From assembly GCF_019061185.1 (NCBI RefSeq), contig NZ_JAHQZU010000001.1, forward strand, positions 124,001-188,000: a stretch of 64,000 nucleotides of DNA, read 5' to 3'. This document shows positions 17,537 through 26,204 of the stretch, in pieces; position 1 is the stretch's first letter; each line of letters opens with the position of its first letter. The position numbers were made by a program, and so were the translations under genes. The notes beneath the pieces are model-generated. The model made no database searches. It worked only from the letters and a program-made list of their open reading frames with translations, and was not told the origin of the DNA. Source of the stretch: Paracoccus sp. Z118 (GTDB lineage: Bacteria; Pseudomonadota; Alphaproteobacteria; Rhodobacterales; Rhodobacteraceae).

Positions 17537-18685
17537 TCACGCGCGCCGCTCGGTCATCGCCTTCGTGAACCGCTCGAACAGATACGAACTGTCCTGCGGG
17601 CCGGGGCTCGCCTCCGGGTGGTGCTGGACCGAGAAGACCGGCCGACCCGTCAGGCGGATGCCGCAGTTCGAGCCGTCGAAAAGGCTCACATGGGTTTCCA
17701 GCACGCCTTCGGGCAGAGTCTGCGCGTCCACCGCGAAGCCGTGATTCATCGAGGTGATCTCGACCTTGCCGGTTTCCACGTTGCGGACCGGGTGGTTCGC
17801 GCCGTGATGGCCGTGGCCCATCTTCACCGTGCTGGCCCCGACCGCGAGCGCGAGCATCTGATGACCGAGGCAGATGCCGAAGATCGGCAGGTCACGCTCC
17901 AGCAGCGTCTGGATCATCGGCACGGCGTATTCGCCGGTCGCCGCCGGATCGCCGGGACCGTTCGACAGGAACACGCCCTCGGGGTCATGGGCCAGCACGT
18001 CCTCGGCCGTCGCGGTCGCGGGCAGGACCGTCACATCCGCGCCGGATGCGACCAGCGAGCGCAGGATGTTGCGCTTGGCGCCATAATCGATGGCCACCAC
18101 CTTGAACGGCTTTTCAGGCCGCGAGGGCGGTTCGAACCCGTCGGGCCAGACCCAGAGGCCCTGATCCCACGTATAGCTCTGCCGGGTGCTCACCGCTTTC
18201 GCCAGATCGAGCCCGACGAGGCCCGTCCAGCCCTTCGCCTTCGCCACCATGGCGGCGGTGTCGAAGTTGCCCGACGGATCATGCGCCAGCACCACATGCG
18301 GCGAGCCCTGCTGGCGGATGGCACGGGTCAGGCGGCGGGTGTCGATGCCGCCGATGCCGATGCGGCCGCGCCGCTCCATCCAGTCGGCCAGATCCGAGGT
18401 CGCGCGCCAGTTCGACGGCTCGGTCGGGTCCCACTTCACCACGATGCCCGAGGCGACGGGCTCGGCGGATTCGTCGTCCAGCGCGGTGACGCCGGTGTTG
18501 CCGATATGGGGGAAGGTGAAGGTCACGATCTGGCTGGCATAAGACGGGTCGGTCATGATTTCCTGATAGCCGGTCATGGCGGTGTTGAAGACCAGCTCGG
18601 CCACGACCTCGCCAGTCGCGCCGAAACCAAAGCCGTGGAAGATCGTTCCGTCGGCAAGCGCAAGGCAGGCGGTCGGTTTCGGCAT
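17537..18685 (-). CDS. carA: Carbamoyl-phosphate synthase small subunit
   Basis: The glutaminase subunit that supplies ammonia to CarB for carbamoyl phosphate, used in arginine and pyrimidine synthesis. 382 residues. The N-terminal CPSase_sm_chain domain (FGFGATGEVVAELVFNTAMTGYQEI) is followed by a class I glutamine amidotransferase domain with nucleophile Cys in GICLGHQM and a catalytic His-x-Glu in HHPEASPGP near the end. carB is not in this window. It is divergent from the YqeY gene, an arrangement I recall from other Rhodobacterales. Confidence 0.96.
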   Translation of the reverse strand: MPKPTACLALADGTIFHGFGFGATGEVVAELVFNTAMTGYQEIMTDPSYASQIVTFTFPHIGNTGVTALDDESAEPVASGIVVKWDPTEPSNWRATSDLADWMERRGRIGIGGIDTRRLTRAIRQQGSPHVVLAHDPSGNFDTAAMVAKAKGWTGLVGLDLAKAVSTRQSYTWDQGLWVWPDGFEPPSRPEKPFKVVAIDYGAKRNILRSLVASGADVTVLPATATAEDVLAHDPEGVFLSNGPGDPAATGEYAVPMIQTLLERDLPIFGICLGHQMLALAVGASTVKMGHGHHGANHPVRNVETGKVEITSMNHGFAVDAQTLPEGVLETHVSLFDGSNCGIRLTGRPVFSVQHHPEASPGPQDSSYLFERFTKAMTERRA

Positions 18686-18811
18686 GTCGTTACTCCGGCA
18701 AATCGGCGGGATTACTAGGGGGGGCGGGCCGCAGCGTCAAGGCCGCTTGACCCCGGCGGGCCGCCTGCGCGACACCGCACGCGAACCGTTGGCCGAGAGA
18801 GCGAGGATATC

Positions 18812-19282
18812 ATGGAACTGCGCGAACGTATTGCGAGCGCCACCAAGGACGCGATGAAGGCCCGCGACGCCGCCCGGCTCTCGACGCTGCGGCTGGTGGG
18901 CGCGGCCATCAAGGACCGCGAGATCGCCGCCCGCGGCGAGGGCGGGCCGGATGCGTCCGGCGGGCTGTCGGGGGATGAGCTGGTCGCGCTGCTGTCGAGG
19001 ATGGTCAAGCAGCGCCAGGAATCGGCCCGCGCCTATGAAGAGGGCGGCCGTCTTGAACTGGCTGAGCGGGAGCTTGCGGAGATCGGCATCATCCAGGAAT
19101 TCCTGCCGCGCCAGCTCGATCAGGCGGAAGTCGCCGCCGCAGTGGACACGGTCATCGCGGATCTGGGCGCCGAGTCGGTGCGGGACATGGGCCGGGTCAT
19201 GGGCGAGCTGCGCGCCCGTCATGCGGGCCAGATGGACTTCGGCGCCGCGGGGGCGCTGGTCAAGGCGCGGCTGATGGGCTGA
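18812..19282 (+). CDS. GatB/YqeY-domain protein
   Basis: A 156-residue helical protein homologous to the tail domain of the amidotransferase GatB (YqeY family). The pattern MELRERIASATKDAMKARD, STLRLVGAAIKDREI, ELAEIGIIQEFLPRQL and the terminal GAAGALVKARL is characteristic. The exact role is not known. A tRNA-related function is suggested by the homology, and the gene often sits next to carA or RNA polymerase sigma genes. A GAGAGCGAGGATATC stretch before the ATG contains the likely ribosome site (GAGG). Confidence 0.9.
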   Translation: MELRERIASATKDAMKARDAARLSTLRLVGAAIKDREIAARGEGGPDASGGLSGDELVALLSRMVKQRQESARAYEEGGRLELAERELAEIGIIQEFLPRQLDQAEVAAAVDTVIADLGAESVRDMGRVMGELRARHAGQMDFGAAGALVKARLMG

Positions 19283-19354
19283 GCGCCTGCCGCTGGACTG
19301 CGGGCGCGCCTCGGGCGGTGTAGTCCGCCCGAAGCGCGTTGCAAATTTCAAGGG

Positions 19355-19379
19355 CACCGGGCGCGCGTTGCTCCCGGTG
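19355..19379. terminator. Hairpin between convergent YqeY and helicase genes
   Basis: CACCGGG (19355-19361) pairs with CCCGGTG (19373-19379) around an 11-base loop. On the plus strand a T-rich stretch (GTCTTTTA) follows. A second 8-bp hairpin (19311-19332) lies just before. Together they could end transcription from the YqeY side. Without long T tracts this is tentative. Confidence 0.35.
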
Positions 19380-19387
19380 TCAGTCTT

Positions 19388-20866
19388 TTAGCCCTGCCGC
19401 GTCCCGGATTTTGGCGCGCGCGAGGGGCGGCGGGCCGGGCGCTTGCGCGTGACCGCGCCGGCGAGGCTCGGCTTGCCGCCGGGTTTGCGGGCGGCGGGCA
19501 CGGGACCGGTGGGCGGCTCGCCCCCGATCACCGGGATCGCGGCCTTGATCGCCTTCTCGATCGCGCGCAGCTCTCCGACCTCGGCGGGCGCGCACAGCGC
19601 CACGGCGCGGCCGTCGCGGCCCGCGCGGGCGGTGCGGCCGATGCGGTGGACGTAGTTTTCCGGCACGTTCGGCAGGTCGTAGTTGTAGACATGCGCGACC
19701 TCGGGGATGTCGAGACCCCGCGCCGCCACGTCGGTCGCCACCAGCACATGGGTCTGGCCCGCGCGGAACGAGGCGAGCGCCCGCTCACGCTGGCCTTGGC
19801 TCTTGTTGCCGTGGATCGCGTCCACCTTGAAGCCCCAGTCGCCCAGCAGCTTGCGCAGCTTTTCCGAGCCGTGCTTGGTGCGGCCGAAGACGATCGCCAG
19901 CTCGCCCGGATGCTTGCGGAGGTAGTCCGCCAGCAGCGCGGCCTTGTCGCCCTGGTTCACGAAATGGACGCCCTGCGCGATCTTCTCGGCGGGGCGGCCG
20001 GGCGGGTTCGCCTGCACCCGGACCGGCTCCTGCAGGTAGCTGTCGGCAAGTTCTTCCATCAGCTTGGGCATGGTGGCCGAGAACAGCAGCGTCTGGCGGT
20101 CGGCCGGCAGCAGCTTGGCGATCCGGCGCAGGGCGTGGATGAAGCCGATGTCCAGCATCTGGTCGGCCTCGTCCAGCACCAGGTAATGGGTCTGGTCGAA
20201 GCGGATGGCGCGGCGCTCGATCAGGTCGATCAGCCGGCCCGGCGTCGCGATCAGCACGTCCACGCCCCGCGCAAGCCGGTCCACCTGCACGTTGATCGAC
20301 GCGCCACCGACGACGCGGAACGCGCGGATGCCGGTGCCGACGGCGTAAGCCTCGACGTTCTGGGCGATCTGGGTCGCAAGCTCGCGCGTCGGCGCAAGGA
20401 TCAGGGCGCGGCAGGTGCCCGGCTCGGGACGCTTGCCCGCGACCAGCAGGCGGGTCAGCATCGGCAGGCCGAAGGCCGCCGTCTTGCCGGTGCCGGTCTG
20501 GGCGAGGCCCAGCAGGTCGCGCCCCTCGACGATCGCGGGGATCGCCTGCGCCTGGATCGGCGTCGGCTCGTTCAGGCCCAGATCGGGCAGGTTGATCGCC
20601 ACGCGCGGGTCGATGCCCATGCGGGTGAAGGGGGTGTCCATGTCGGGGATGGCGCGGCGGATGAAGGGCTCGGCCTCGGCCCGTTCCTTCTTGGCGCGGC
20701 CGGGGCCGCGGCGGGCGTCGAAGCCGGCCGATTTCGGCTTGCCGCCGTGGCCATGGCTTTCGCCGCGCGGGGTGTTGCGGTCGCCGCGCGGGGCGCCGGG
20801 CTTGCCGTGAGAGGGGCGCGCGCTGCGCTGGCCCGCGGGGCGGGCTTCGGTGGTGTGTTCAGTCAT
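19388..20866 (-). CDS. DEAD-box ATP-dependent RNA helicase (RhlE-like)
   Basis: 492 residues from ATG 20866, which has AGGACGAG upstream; a longer frame to 20974 lacks this. All helicase core motifs are present in order: Q-motif region (PTPIQAQAIP), AQTGTGKT (Walker A), PTRELATQ, TPGR, DEAD, SAT, then RecA2 with ATDVAARGLDIP and HRIGRTARAG. The first ~90 residues and the last ~40 are basic, low complexity (GKPGAPRGD, ARRPSRAPK) and likely bind RNA non-specifically. The family remodels RNA structure in ribosome assembly and mRNA decay, especially in the cold. The short motif set fits RhlE better than DeaD, which has an RNA-binding C-terminal domain. Confidence 0.9.
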   Translation of the reverse strand: MTEHTTEARPAGQRSARPSHGKPGAPRGDRNTPRGESHGHGGKPKSAGFDARRGPGRAKKERAEAEPFIRRAIPDMDTPFTRMGIDPRVAINLPDLGLNEPTPIQAQAIPAIVEGRDLLGLAQTGTGKTAAFGLPMLTRLLVAGKRPEPGTCRALILAPTRELATQIAQNVEAYAVGTGIRAFRVVGGASINVQVDRLARGVDVLIATPGRLIDLIERRAIRFDQTHYLVLDEADQMLDIGFIHALRRIAKLLPADRQTLLFSATMPKLMEELADSYLQEPVRVQANPPGRPAEKIAQGVHFVNQGDKAALLADYLRKHPGELAIVFGRTKHGSEKLRKLLGDWGFKVDAIHGNKSQGQRERALASFRAGQTHVLVATDVAARGLDIPEVAHVYNYDLPNVPENYVHRIGRTARAGRDGRAVALCAPAEVGELRAIEKAIKAAIPVIGGEPPTGPVPAARKPGGKPSLAGAVTRKRPARRPSRAPKSGTRQG

Positions 20867-21275
20867 GTCTCGTCCTGTCGCCAGGCCCCCGTATCGGGCC
20901 GCGAGGGTGCCACGGCCCGGAATCGGACGCGCGGAGTGCAAAGGGCGCGGGTCAGATACGAAACCCGCCGGCAACCCTTGCGTGACATGGGAACCTGATG
21001 AGGCGCCGGACCCTGGCAGGAAACCTGCGGCTGCTCACGCGGCAGCGGATGTCGGCTCGCTCCAGATGAGGGATCGCCCCCCGAAAGTCAAGACGCGCCC
21101 GACATCTGCCCGAAACGCCGCCACAGTCACGGTGTGGTGATCTATCAATTGTTAGTCGATCCAGACGCCGGGCTCGCGCGTTGAACCCTCATCGGAGGGC
21201 GCATCCGGCGCACCGAACCATGCTGCTGACACAGCGGCATCTTCGCATCAACGATCATTCGGGAGCGAAAGAACC
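20867..21275. other. 409-base intergenic region between helicase and BON-protein genes
   Basis: No gene with convincing coding character is seen on either strand. It holds the divergent promoters. The part near 21135-21160 (TGATCTATCAATTGTTAGTCGATCC) is AT-rich relative to its surroundings and could be the promoter of the BON protein. A small RNA cannot be excluded, but I find no strong hairpin followed by a T run. Confidence 0.35.
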
Positions 21276-22274
21276 ATGCAGGATGACTGGAACTGGAACG
21301 ACGATCGACGCCGTGGCGGCTCGGACTGGGAACGCCGCGCTGGCCGGAGCGACGACTGGCGCGATGATCGCTCGATGCGCGGCCGGGAGGATTATTCCAG
21401 CCGCACCAACTGGCCCGACCGCAACGCGGGTGGCGGCTACGGCGGCGGCTATGACCGCGACTGGGCCAGCCGCGATTCCGGTGGCCGCGACTATGGTGGC
21501 CGCAACTATGGGGGCGGCAACTACGGCAGCAGCTATGGCGGCGGCGACTACGGCAGCCCCGAATACGGCCGCAGCAACTATGGCCGGGGCAACTACTCCG
21601 GTGGCGGCTATGGCGGCGGCTTCAGTGGCGGCGACTATGGCGGCGGCGCGGGCGGGCGCGGCTATGGCCGCAGCAACTATGGGGGCGGATACGAAGACCT
21701 CGGCCGCTCGGGCGCGGGCAGCCAGTATCGCGGCATGACCGGCGGCGGCTATGGCAGCTATGGCGATGTCTATTCGGACGACGGCATGAGCGCCCGCGGC
21801 GCGCAGGACTTCGGGCAGGGCTATGGCTCGCGTGAAGGTTCCTATGGGTCCGGCTATGGCGGTTCGGGCTATGGCGGTTCGGGCTACGGCGGCTCCGCCT
21901 ATGGCGATTACGGCCGTTATGGCGCCGCTGGCGCCGCCGGGGCCTATGGCGGCTCCGGCAGTTCCGAGCGGGACGAGCATGGCTGGACCAAGACCTACCA
22001 TCGCGGCAAGGGGCCGAAGGGCTACGCCCGGTCGGACGAGCGCATCCGCGAGGATGTCTCCGACCGGCTGAGCGACGACGCCTCGCTCGACGCCAGCGAT
22101 ATCGACGTGAGCGTGGACAGCGGCGAGGTGACGCTGTCCGGCACCGTGGACAGCCGCCGCGACAAGCGCCGGGCCGAGGACATCGCGGACGACATCAGCG
22201 GCGTGAACCATGTGCAGAACAACCTGCGCGTCTCGTCGCGGGACTCGTATTCCTCGGACGCCAGCAACGAGTGA
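21276..22274 (+). CDS. Gly/Tyr-rich low-complexity protein with C-terminal BON domain
   Basis: 332 residues. Residues ~1-45 are charged (Asp/Arg/Trp-rich). Residues ~50-230 are almost entirely Gly, Tyr, Ser, Asn, Arg and Asp in repeats such as GGGYGGGY, YGRSNYG and GSGYGGSGYGG. A conserved linker (HGWTKTYHRGKGPKGYARSD) leads to one BON domain at ~257-322 (DERIREDVSDRL, VSVDSGEVTLSGTV, NHVQNNLRV). BON domains bind phospholipid or other ligands and protect against osmotic or envelope stress. There is no signal peptide, so the protein is probably cytoplasmic. The Tyr/Gly/Arg composition resembles phase-separating domains. A strong hairpin follows the stop. Confidence 0.85.
   Translation: MQDDWNWNDDRRRGGSDWERRAGRSDDWRDDRSMRGREDYSSRTNWPDRNAGGGYGGGYDRDWASRDSGGRDYGGRNYGGGNYGSSYGGGDYGSPEYGRSNYGRGNYSGGGYGGGFSGGDYGGGAGGRGYGRSNYGGGYEDLGRSGAGSQYRGMTGGGYGSYGDVYSDDGMSARGAQDFGQGYGSREGSYGSGYGGSGYGGSGYGGSAYGDYGRYGAAGAAGAYGGSGSSERDEHGWTKTYHRGKGPKGYARSDERIREDVSDRLSDDASLDASDIDVSVDSGEVTLSGTVDSRRDKRRAEDIADDISGVNHVQNNLRVSSRDSYSSDASNE
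21852..21896 (+). repeat. 15-bp tandem repeat inside the BON-protein gene
   Basis: Three consecutive 15-base units (21852-21866, 21867-21881, 21882-21896) of the type GGCTATGGCGGTTCG, the third with silent changes, each encode Gly-Tyr-Gly-Gly-Ser. A decayed fourth unit follows. Copy number could vary by slippage while keeping the frame. Confidence 0.8.
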
Positions 22275-22292
22275 TCGGCCCGCCCGGTCACG

Positions 22293-22325
22293 GCAAGGCC
22301 CCGGCGCACCTGGCCGGGGCCTTGC
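22293..22325 (+). terminator. Strong hairpin after the BON-protein gene
   Basis: A perfect 13-bp GC-rich stem (GCAAGGCCCCGGC, 22293-22305, with GCCGGGGCCTTGC, 22313-22325) with a 7-base loop lies 18 bases after the stop. Only a weak T stretch follows (GCATTTCG), so it is a probable terminator or 3'-end stabiliser. Confidence 0.6.
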
Positions 22326-22420
22326 GCATTTCGCGCCTTCGGGGTTGCGCGCGGGACGGTCGGATGTGAACCTTTCCCACGACCCCGCGTCGCCCTTCGC
22401 GCCATCCGAGGAGACCGCCC

Positions 22421-23326
22421 GTGATCCGACCCTTCGTCCTGTCCGCCGTGTTCGCTGCCGCGCTAGCCTCGACCGCCACGGCGCAGGTCGTCGTGTCGTC
22501 CAAGATCGACACCGAAGGGGGCGTGCTGGGCGAGATGATCCTCGCCGTGCTGACGAATGCGGGGATCGAGACGGATAACCGCCTGCAACTCGGGGCGACG
22601 CCGGTCGTGCGGCAGGCGCTGGTCGCGGGAGAGATCGACATCTACCCCGAATACACCAGCAACGCCGCCTTCTTCTTCAACCGCGCCGACGAGCCGATCT
22701 GGAAGGACGCCGCCGCCGCCTATGCCGAGGCGAAGGCGCTGGACGCCGAGGCGAACGATCTGGTCTGGCTGACTCCTGCGCCCGCCAACAACACCTGGGG
22801 CATGGCCCTGCGCCGCGACGTGGCCGAGCCGGCGGGCGTCACCACTTTTTCGCAGTTCGGCGAATGGGTCGCGAATGGCGGCGAGGTGAAGCTGGCCGCC
22901 TCGTCCGAGTTCGTGAACTCGCCCCCCGCGCTGCCCGCGTTCCAGGCGGCTTACGGCTTTACCCTTGGTCCCGACCAGTTGATCGTTCTGTCGGGCGGCG
23001 ACACGGCGGCGACCATTCAGGCCGCCAGTCGGCAGACGAGCGGCGCCAACGCGGCGATGGTCTATGGCACCGACGGGCAGATCGCCTTCGCCGATCTTGT
23101 GGTGCTGGAGGATGACAAGCAGGTGCAGCCCGTTTACCAGCCCGCCCCGGTCATCCGGCAGGAGGTGCTGGCCGAATATCCGCAGATCGAGGAACTGCTG
23201 GCCCCCGTCTTCGAAAAGCTGACGCTGGAGACGTTGCAGGATCTCAACGGCAAGGTTCAGGTCGAGGGGCTGTCCGCGTCCGATGTCGCGCAGGAGTTCC
23301 TGACCGCGAACGGGCTGCTGCCCTGA
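22421..23326 (+). CDS. Glycine betaine/choline-type ABC transporter substrate-binding protein
   Basis: A 301-residue periplasmic protein with a signal peptide (ends ATAQ, cleavage near residue 22) and an OpuAC-type fold. VVVSSKIDTEGGVLGEMI, LVAGEIDIYPEYTSNAAFFF and NNTWGMALRR match the YehZ/OsmF/OpuCC branch that binds betaine, choline or related quaternary amines. The GTG start at 22421 is supported by GAGGAG seven bases upstream. It is the first gene of a four-gene importer with permease, ATPase and second permease. The layout (binding protein, long permease, ATPase, short permease) mirrors yehZYXW. Some members of this family have weak betaine affinity, so the substrate is uncertain. Confidence 0.9.
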   Translation: MIRPFVLSAVFAAALASTATAQVVVSSKIDTEGGVLGEMILAVLTNAGIETDNRLQLGATPVVRQALVAGEIDIYPEYTSNAAFFFNRADEPIWKDAAAAYAEAKALDAEANDLVWLTPAPANNTWGMALRRDVAEPAGVTTFSQFGEWVANGGEVKLAASSEFVNSPPALPAFQAAYGFTLGPDQLIVLSGGDTAATIQAASRQTSGANAAMVYGTDGQIAFADLVVLEDDKQVQPVYQPAPVIRQEVLAEYPQIEELLAPVFEKLTLETLQDLNGKVQVEGLSASDVAQEFLTANGLLP

Positions 23327-23333
23327 GCCGCCG

Positions 23334-24470
23334 GTGCGGGGCCGGATCTCGATCCTGCTCGTGCCGCTGGCGGCCTCGGCGCTGCTGCCTTTCGCGGTGT
23401 TCCGCGCCAACCGGATCGCGGCGGGCGAGCCGCGCAGCCTGATCGAGACGCTGGGAACCGCCGGGGCCTCTGCGGCGCTGCTGGCGCTCGGCCTTGCCAT
23501 CGCCGCGCTCATGGTGATCCGGCAACCGCTGTGGCGGCTGGGCGTGGCCGTGCCGCTGCTGGTCTCGCTCGTGCTGGCGATGGGCTGGGGCGCCGCCCGG
23601 CTAGGGGCCGATGCGCCGACTGCCGCGCGGATAGGGCCGGGGGCAGGCTTCTGGATTGCCCTGACGCTCGCCGGGCTGCTGCTGATCGACGCGCTGGCGC
23701 GGCTGCGGCCCGGACCCGCCGCGCGGCTCGGCTTCGCCGCCGGCGCCGTCGCGCTGGTCTGGCTGCTGCTCGGCTCGGGCGTCTTGGCGGAACTCTCGGT
23801 CATGGAGGAATACCGCAGCCGCAGCGCCGCGTTCTGGCGCGAGGGGGGGCGGCATCTGTGGCTCGCCTTCGGCTCGTTCGGGGTGGCGATGGCGGCGGGG
23901 GTGCCGCTGGGGATCGCGCTGGCCCGCGCCCCGCGCCTGCGCCAGCCGGTGCTGGGGGCGCTGACGGCGGTGCAGACGATCCCGTCCATCGCGCTGTTCG
24001 GCATGCTGATCCTGCCGCTGGGCTGGGTCGCGGCGAATCTGCCCGGCGCGGCGGCGCTGGGCATCCGCGGCATCGGCATGGCGCCCGCCTTCGTGGCGCT
24101 GCTGCTCTATTCCCTGCTGCCGATCGTCGCCAATACCGTCGCCGGGCTGACCGGGGTGCCCCGCAGCGTGACCGAGGCCGCCGACGGCATGGGCCTGACG
24201 CGGCGGGAGCGGCTGTGGCGGGTGGACATTCCGCTGGCCGCGCCGGTCATCGTGGCCGCGGCGCGGATCGTGCTGGTGCAGAATATCGGCATGGCGACGG
24301 TCGGCGCGCTGATCGGGGCAGGGGGCTTCGGCACCTTCGTCTTTCAGGGCATCGGCCAGACCGCGACCGACCTGATCCTGCTGGGCGCCCTGCCCACCGT
24401 GGCGCTGGCCTTCGTCACCTCGGCAGTGCTGGACGCGGCGGCGGGGCTTCTGCCGGGGGCCGCGCCGTGA
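23334..24470 (+). CDS. ABC transporter permease, YehY/OsmW-like
   Basis: 378 residues, GTG start 23334, seven bases after the binding-protein stop. The first ~180 residues carry about four hydrophobic helices not found in a minimal OpuCB. The second half is the standard BPD_transp_1 permease with the EAA-type loop (VTEAADGMGLTRRERLWRVDIPLA) that docks the ATPase. This long-permease form is typical of YehY/OsmW. It ends in a GTGA overlap with the ATPase gene, implying coupled translation. Confidence 0.88.
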   Translation: MRGRISILLVPLAASALLPFAVFRANRIAAGEPRSLIETLGTAGASAALLALGLAIAALMVIRQPLWRLGVAVPLLVSLVLAMGWGAARLGADAPTAARIGPGAGFWIALTLAGLLLIDALARLRPGPAARLGFAAGAVALVWLLLGSGVLAELSVMEEYRSRSAAFWREGGRHLWLAFGSFGVAMAAGVPLGIALARAPRLRQPVLGALTAVQTIPSIALFGMLILPLGWVAANLPGAAALGIRGIGMAPAFVALLLYSLLPIVANTVAGLTGVPRSVTEAADGMGLTRRERLWRVDIPLAAPVIVAAARIVLVQNIGMATVGALIGAGGFGTFVFQGIGQTATDLILLGALPTVALAFVTSAVLDAAAGLLPGAAP

Positions 24471-25414
24471 TCGAGTTCCAGTCGGTCAGCAAGCTCTATG
24501 ACGGCCTTGCCGCGGTCGACGATGTGTCGCTGACGCTGGAGAGGGGGACGCTGACGGCGGTGGTCGGCACCTCCGGCTCGGGGAAATCGACGCTGCTGCG
24601 GATGGTCAACCGGCTGGTCGAGCCGACCTCGGGCCGGGTGCTGATCGACGGGGCCGACACGGCTTCGGTGCCGCCCGCGCAGCTTCGGCGGCGGATCGGC
24701 TATGTCATCCAGGATACGGGCCTGTTTCCGCACTGGTCCGCCGCCCGCAACATCGCGACCGTGCCGGAACTGCTCGGCTGGCCGAAGGCGCAGATCCGCG
24801 CCCGGGTGCGCGAGTTGATGGAGGTGCTGCAGCTCGATCCCGACGCGATCGGGCCGCGCCGCCCGCACGAGCTGTCGGGCGGGCAGGCGCAGCGGGTCGG
24901 CGTCGCCCGCGCGCTTGCTGCCCGGCCCGCACTGCTGCTGATGGACGAGCCCTTCGGCGCGCTTGATCCGGTGATCCGCGGGCAGGCGCAGGCCGACCTG
25001 CGCCGGGTGCAGCGGCAGCTTGGCACGACGGTGATCCTCGTGACCCACGACATGGCCGAGGCGATCCGGCTCGGCGACCGTATCGCCGTGATGCGCGAGG
25101 GCCGGATCGAGCAGTTCGCCGCCCCGGCCGAGATCATCGCCGCCCCGGCCACGCCCTTCGTCGCCGACCTGCTGGGCGAGGGCGACCGCGCGTTCCGCCT
25201 CATGTCCCTGCGCCCCGCGCGGGAGATCGCCGAGCCGGGCGCAGCCGAGGGGCCGATGCTGCCCGCCGGAAGCTCGCTGGCCGAGGCGCTGGCCGAGATG
25301 ATCTGGACCGGCCGCGACCGCCTGCCCATCGCCGGCCCGGACGGCCGCGCGGTTGGCGTCGTCCGGCGCGATGCGGTGATCCGCGCGGGCCGCCCCGAGG
25401 CGGGACCGGAATGA
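24467..25414 (+). CDS. ABC transporter ATP-binding protein, YehX/OsmV-like
   Basis: 315 residues from GTG 24467, which overlaps the permease stop. Walker A GTSGSGKST (~35), Q-loop (YVIQDTGLFPH), signature LSGGQAQRVGVARAL, Walker B LLLMDEP and the H-loop LVTHDMAEA are all present. After the ATPase domain (~240 residues) a short C-terminal region resembling the CBS-type regulatory tail of OpuA/ProV ATPases (LPIAGPDGRAVGVVRRD) is recognisable. In OpuA, CBS domains sense ionic strength. Here only one CBS-like unit seems present. It overlaps the next permease by ATGA. Confidence 0.9.
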   Translation: MIEFQSVSKLYDGLAAVDDVSLTLERGTLTAVVGTSGSGKSTLLRMVNRLVEPTSGRVLIDGADTASVPPAQLRRRIGYVIQDTGLFPHWSAARNIATVPELLGWPKAQIRARVRELMEVLQLDPDAIGPRRPHELSGGQAQRVGVARALAARPALLLMDEPFGALDPVIRGQAQADLRRVQRQLGTTVILVTHDMAEAIRLGDRIAVMREGRIEQFAAPAEIIAAPATPFVADLLGEGDRAFRLMSLRPAREIAEPGAAEGPMLPAGSSLAEALAEMIWTGRDRLPIAGPDGRAVGVVRRDAVIRAGRPEAGPE

Positions 25415-26175
25415 GGCCGGCGGGCGTTCTGCGGCTTGCCCTGCTGGCACTGACGGCGGCCTTCCTGCTGTTCCCGGCCCTGTTCGCGCCGATGCTGCGC
25501 CCGCTTGCCCCGCCCAACATGCCGGTGATCTATGACCGTGCGAGCCTGTCCAGCCTCGCCCTGTCGCATCTGGCGCTGGTGGCGGCGGCGATCATCCCCT
25601 CGGCGCTGCTGGCGTCCGCGCTGGCGATCCTCGTCACCCGCCCGGCAGGGGCGGAGTTTCTGCCGCTCTCCCGCGCGCTGGTCGGCTTCGGCCAGACCTT
25701 CCCGCCCGTGGCCGTGCTTGCGCTGGCGGTGCCGGTGGTCGGCTTCGGGACGTGGCCGACACTGATCGCGCTGTTCCTTTACGGCCTGCTGCCGATCTTC
25801 GAGAACGCGCTCGCCGGGCTGACCGGCGTTTCCGGCGCGGTCCGGCTCGCCGCCGACGGCATGGGCATGACGCCGGGCCAGAAGCTGCGCCGGGTCGAGC
25901 TGCCGCTGGCGCTGCCGCTGATGATCGAGGGGGTGCGCATTTCCGCCGTGATCGCGGTCTCGACGGCGGCGATCGGCTCGACCGTCGCGGCGCGCAGCCT
26001 CGGCGAGGTCATCATCGCCGGGCTGAACGCCAACAACCTGTCCTTCGTGGTGCAGGGCGGGCTGCTGACGGCGGCGCTGGCGTTGATCGTCTATGAGGCG
26101 CTGGGCATGGTGGCGGAAGCCGCGCGGAACCGGCTGGGCCTTCCTGCGGAACCCGCATCAAGGCCGGCCGGTTGA
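25411..26175 (+). CDS. ABC transporter permease, YehW/OsmY-like
   Basis: 254 residues, about six membrane helices, with a conserved docking loop (VRLAADGMGMTPGQKLRRVELPLA) and ISAVIAVSTAAIGSTVAARSLGEVIIAG. It is the second permease of the betaine/choline-type importer. It starts inside the ATPase stop (ATGA). The importer genes span 22421-26175 without internal gaps over eight bases. Confidence 0.9.
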   Translation: MRPAGVLRLALLALTAAFLLFPALFAPMLRPLAPPNMPVIYDRASLSSLALSHLALVAAAIIPSALLASALAILVTRPAGAEFLPLSRALVGFGQTFPPVAVLALAVPVVGFGTWPTLIALFLYGLLPIFENALAGLTGVSGAVRLAADGMGMTPGQKLRRVELPLALPLMIEGVRISAVIAVSTAAIGSTVAARSLGEVIIAGLNANNLSFVVQGGLLTAALALIVYEALGMVAEAARNRLGLPAEPASRPAG

Positions 26176-26204
26176 GTGGCGATGTAACGAAAGGGACTTT
26201 CGCC

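Noticed and set aside
21852..21896. CRISPR-like repeat
   Set aside because: Contiguous 15-bp coding units without spacers, in frame with Gly-Tyr-Gly-Gly-Ser. No CRISPR array was seen elsewhere in the window.
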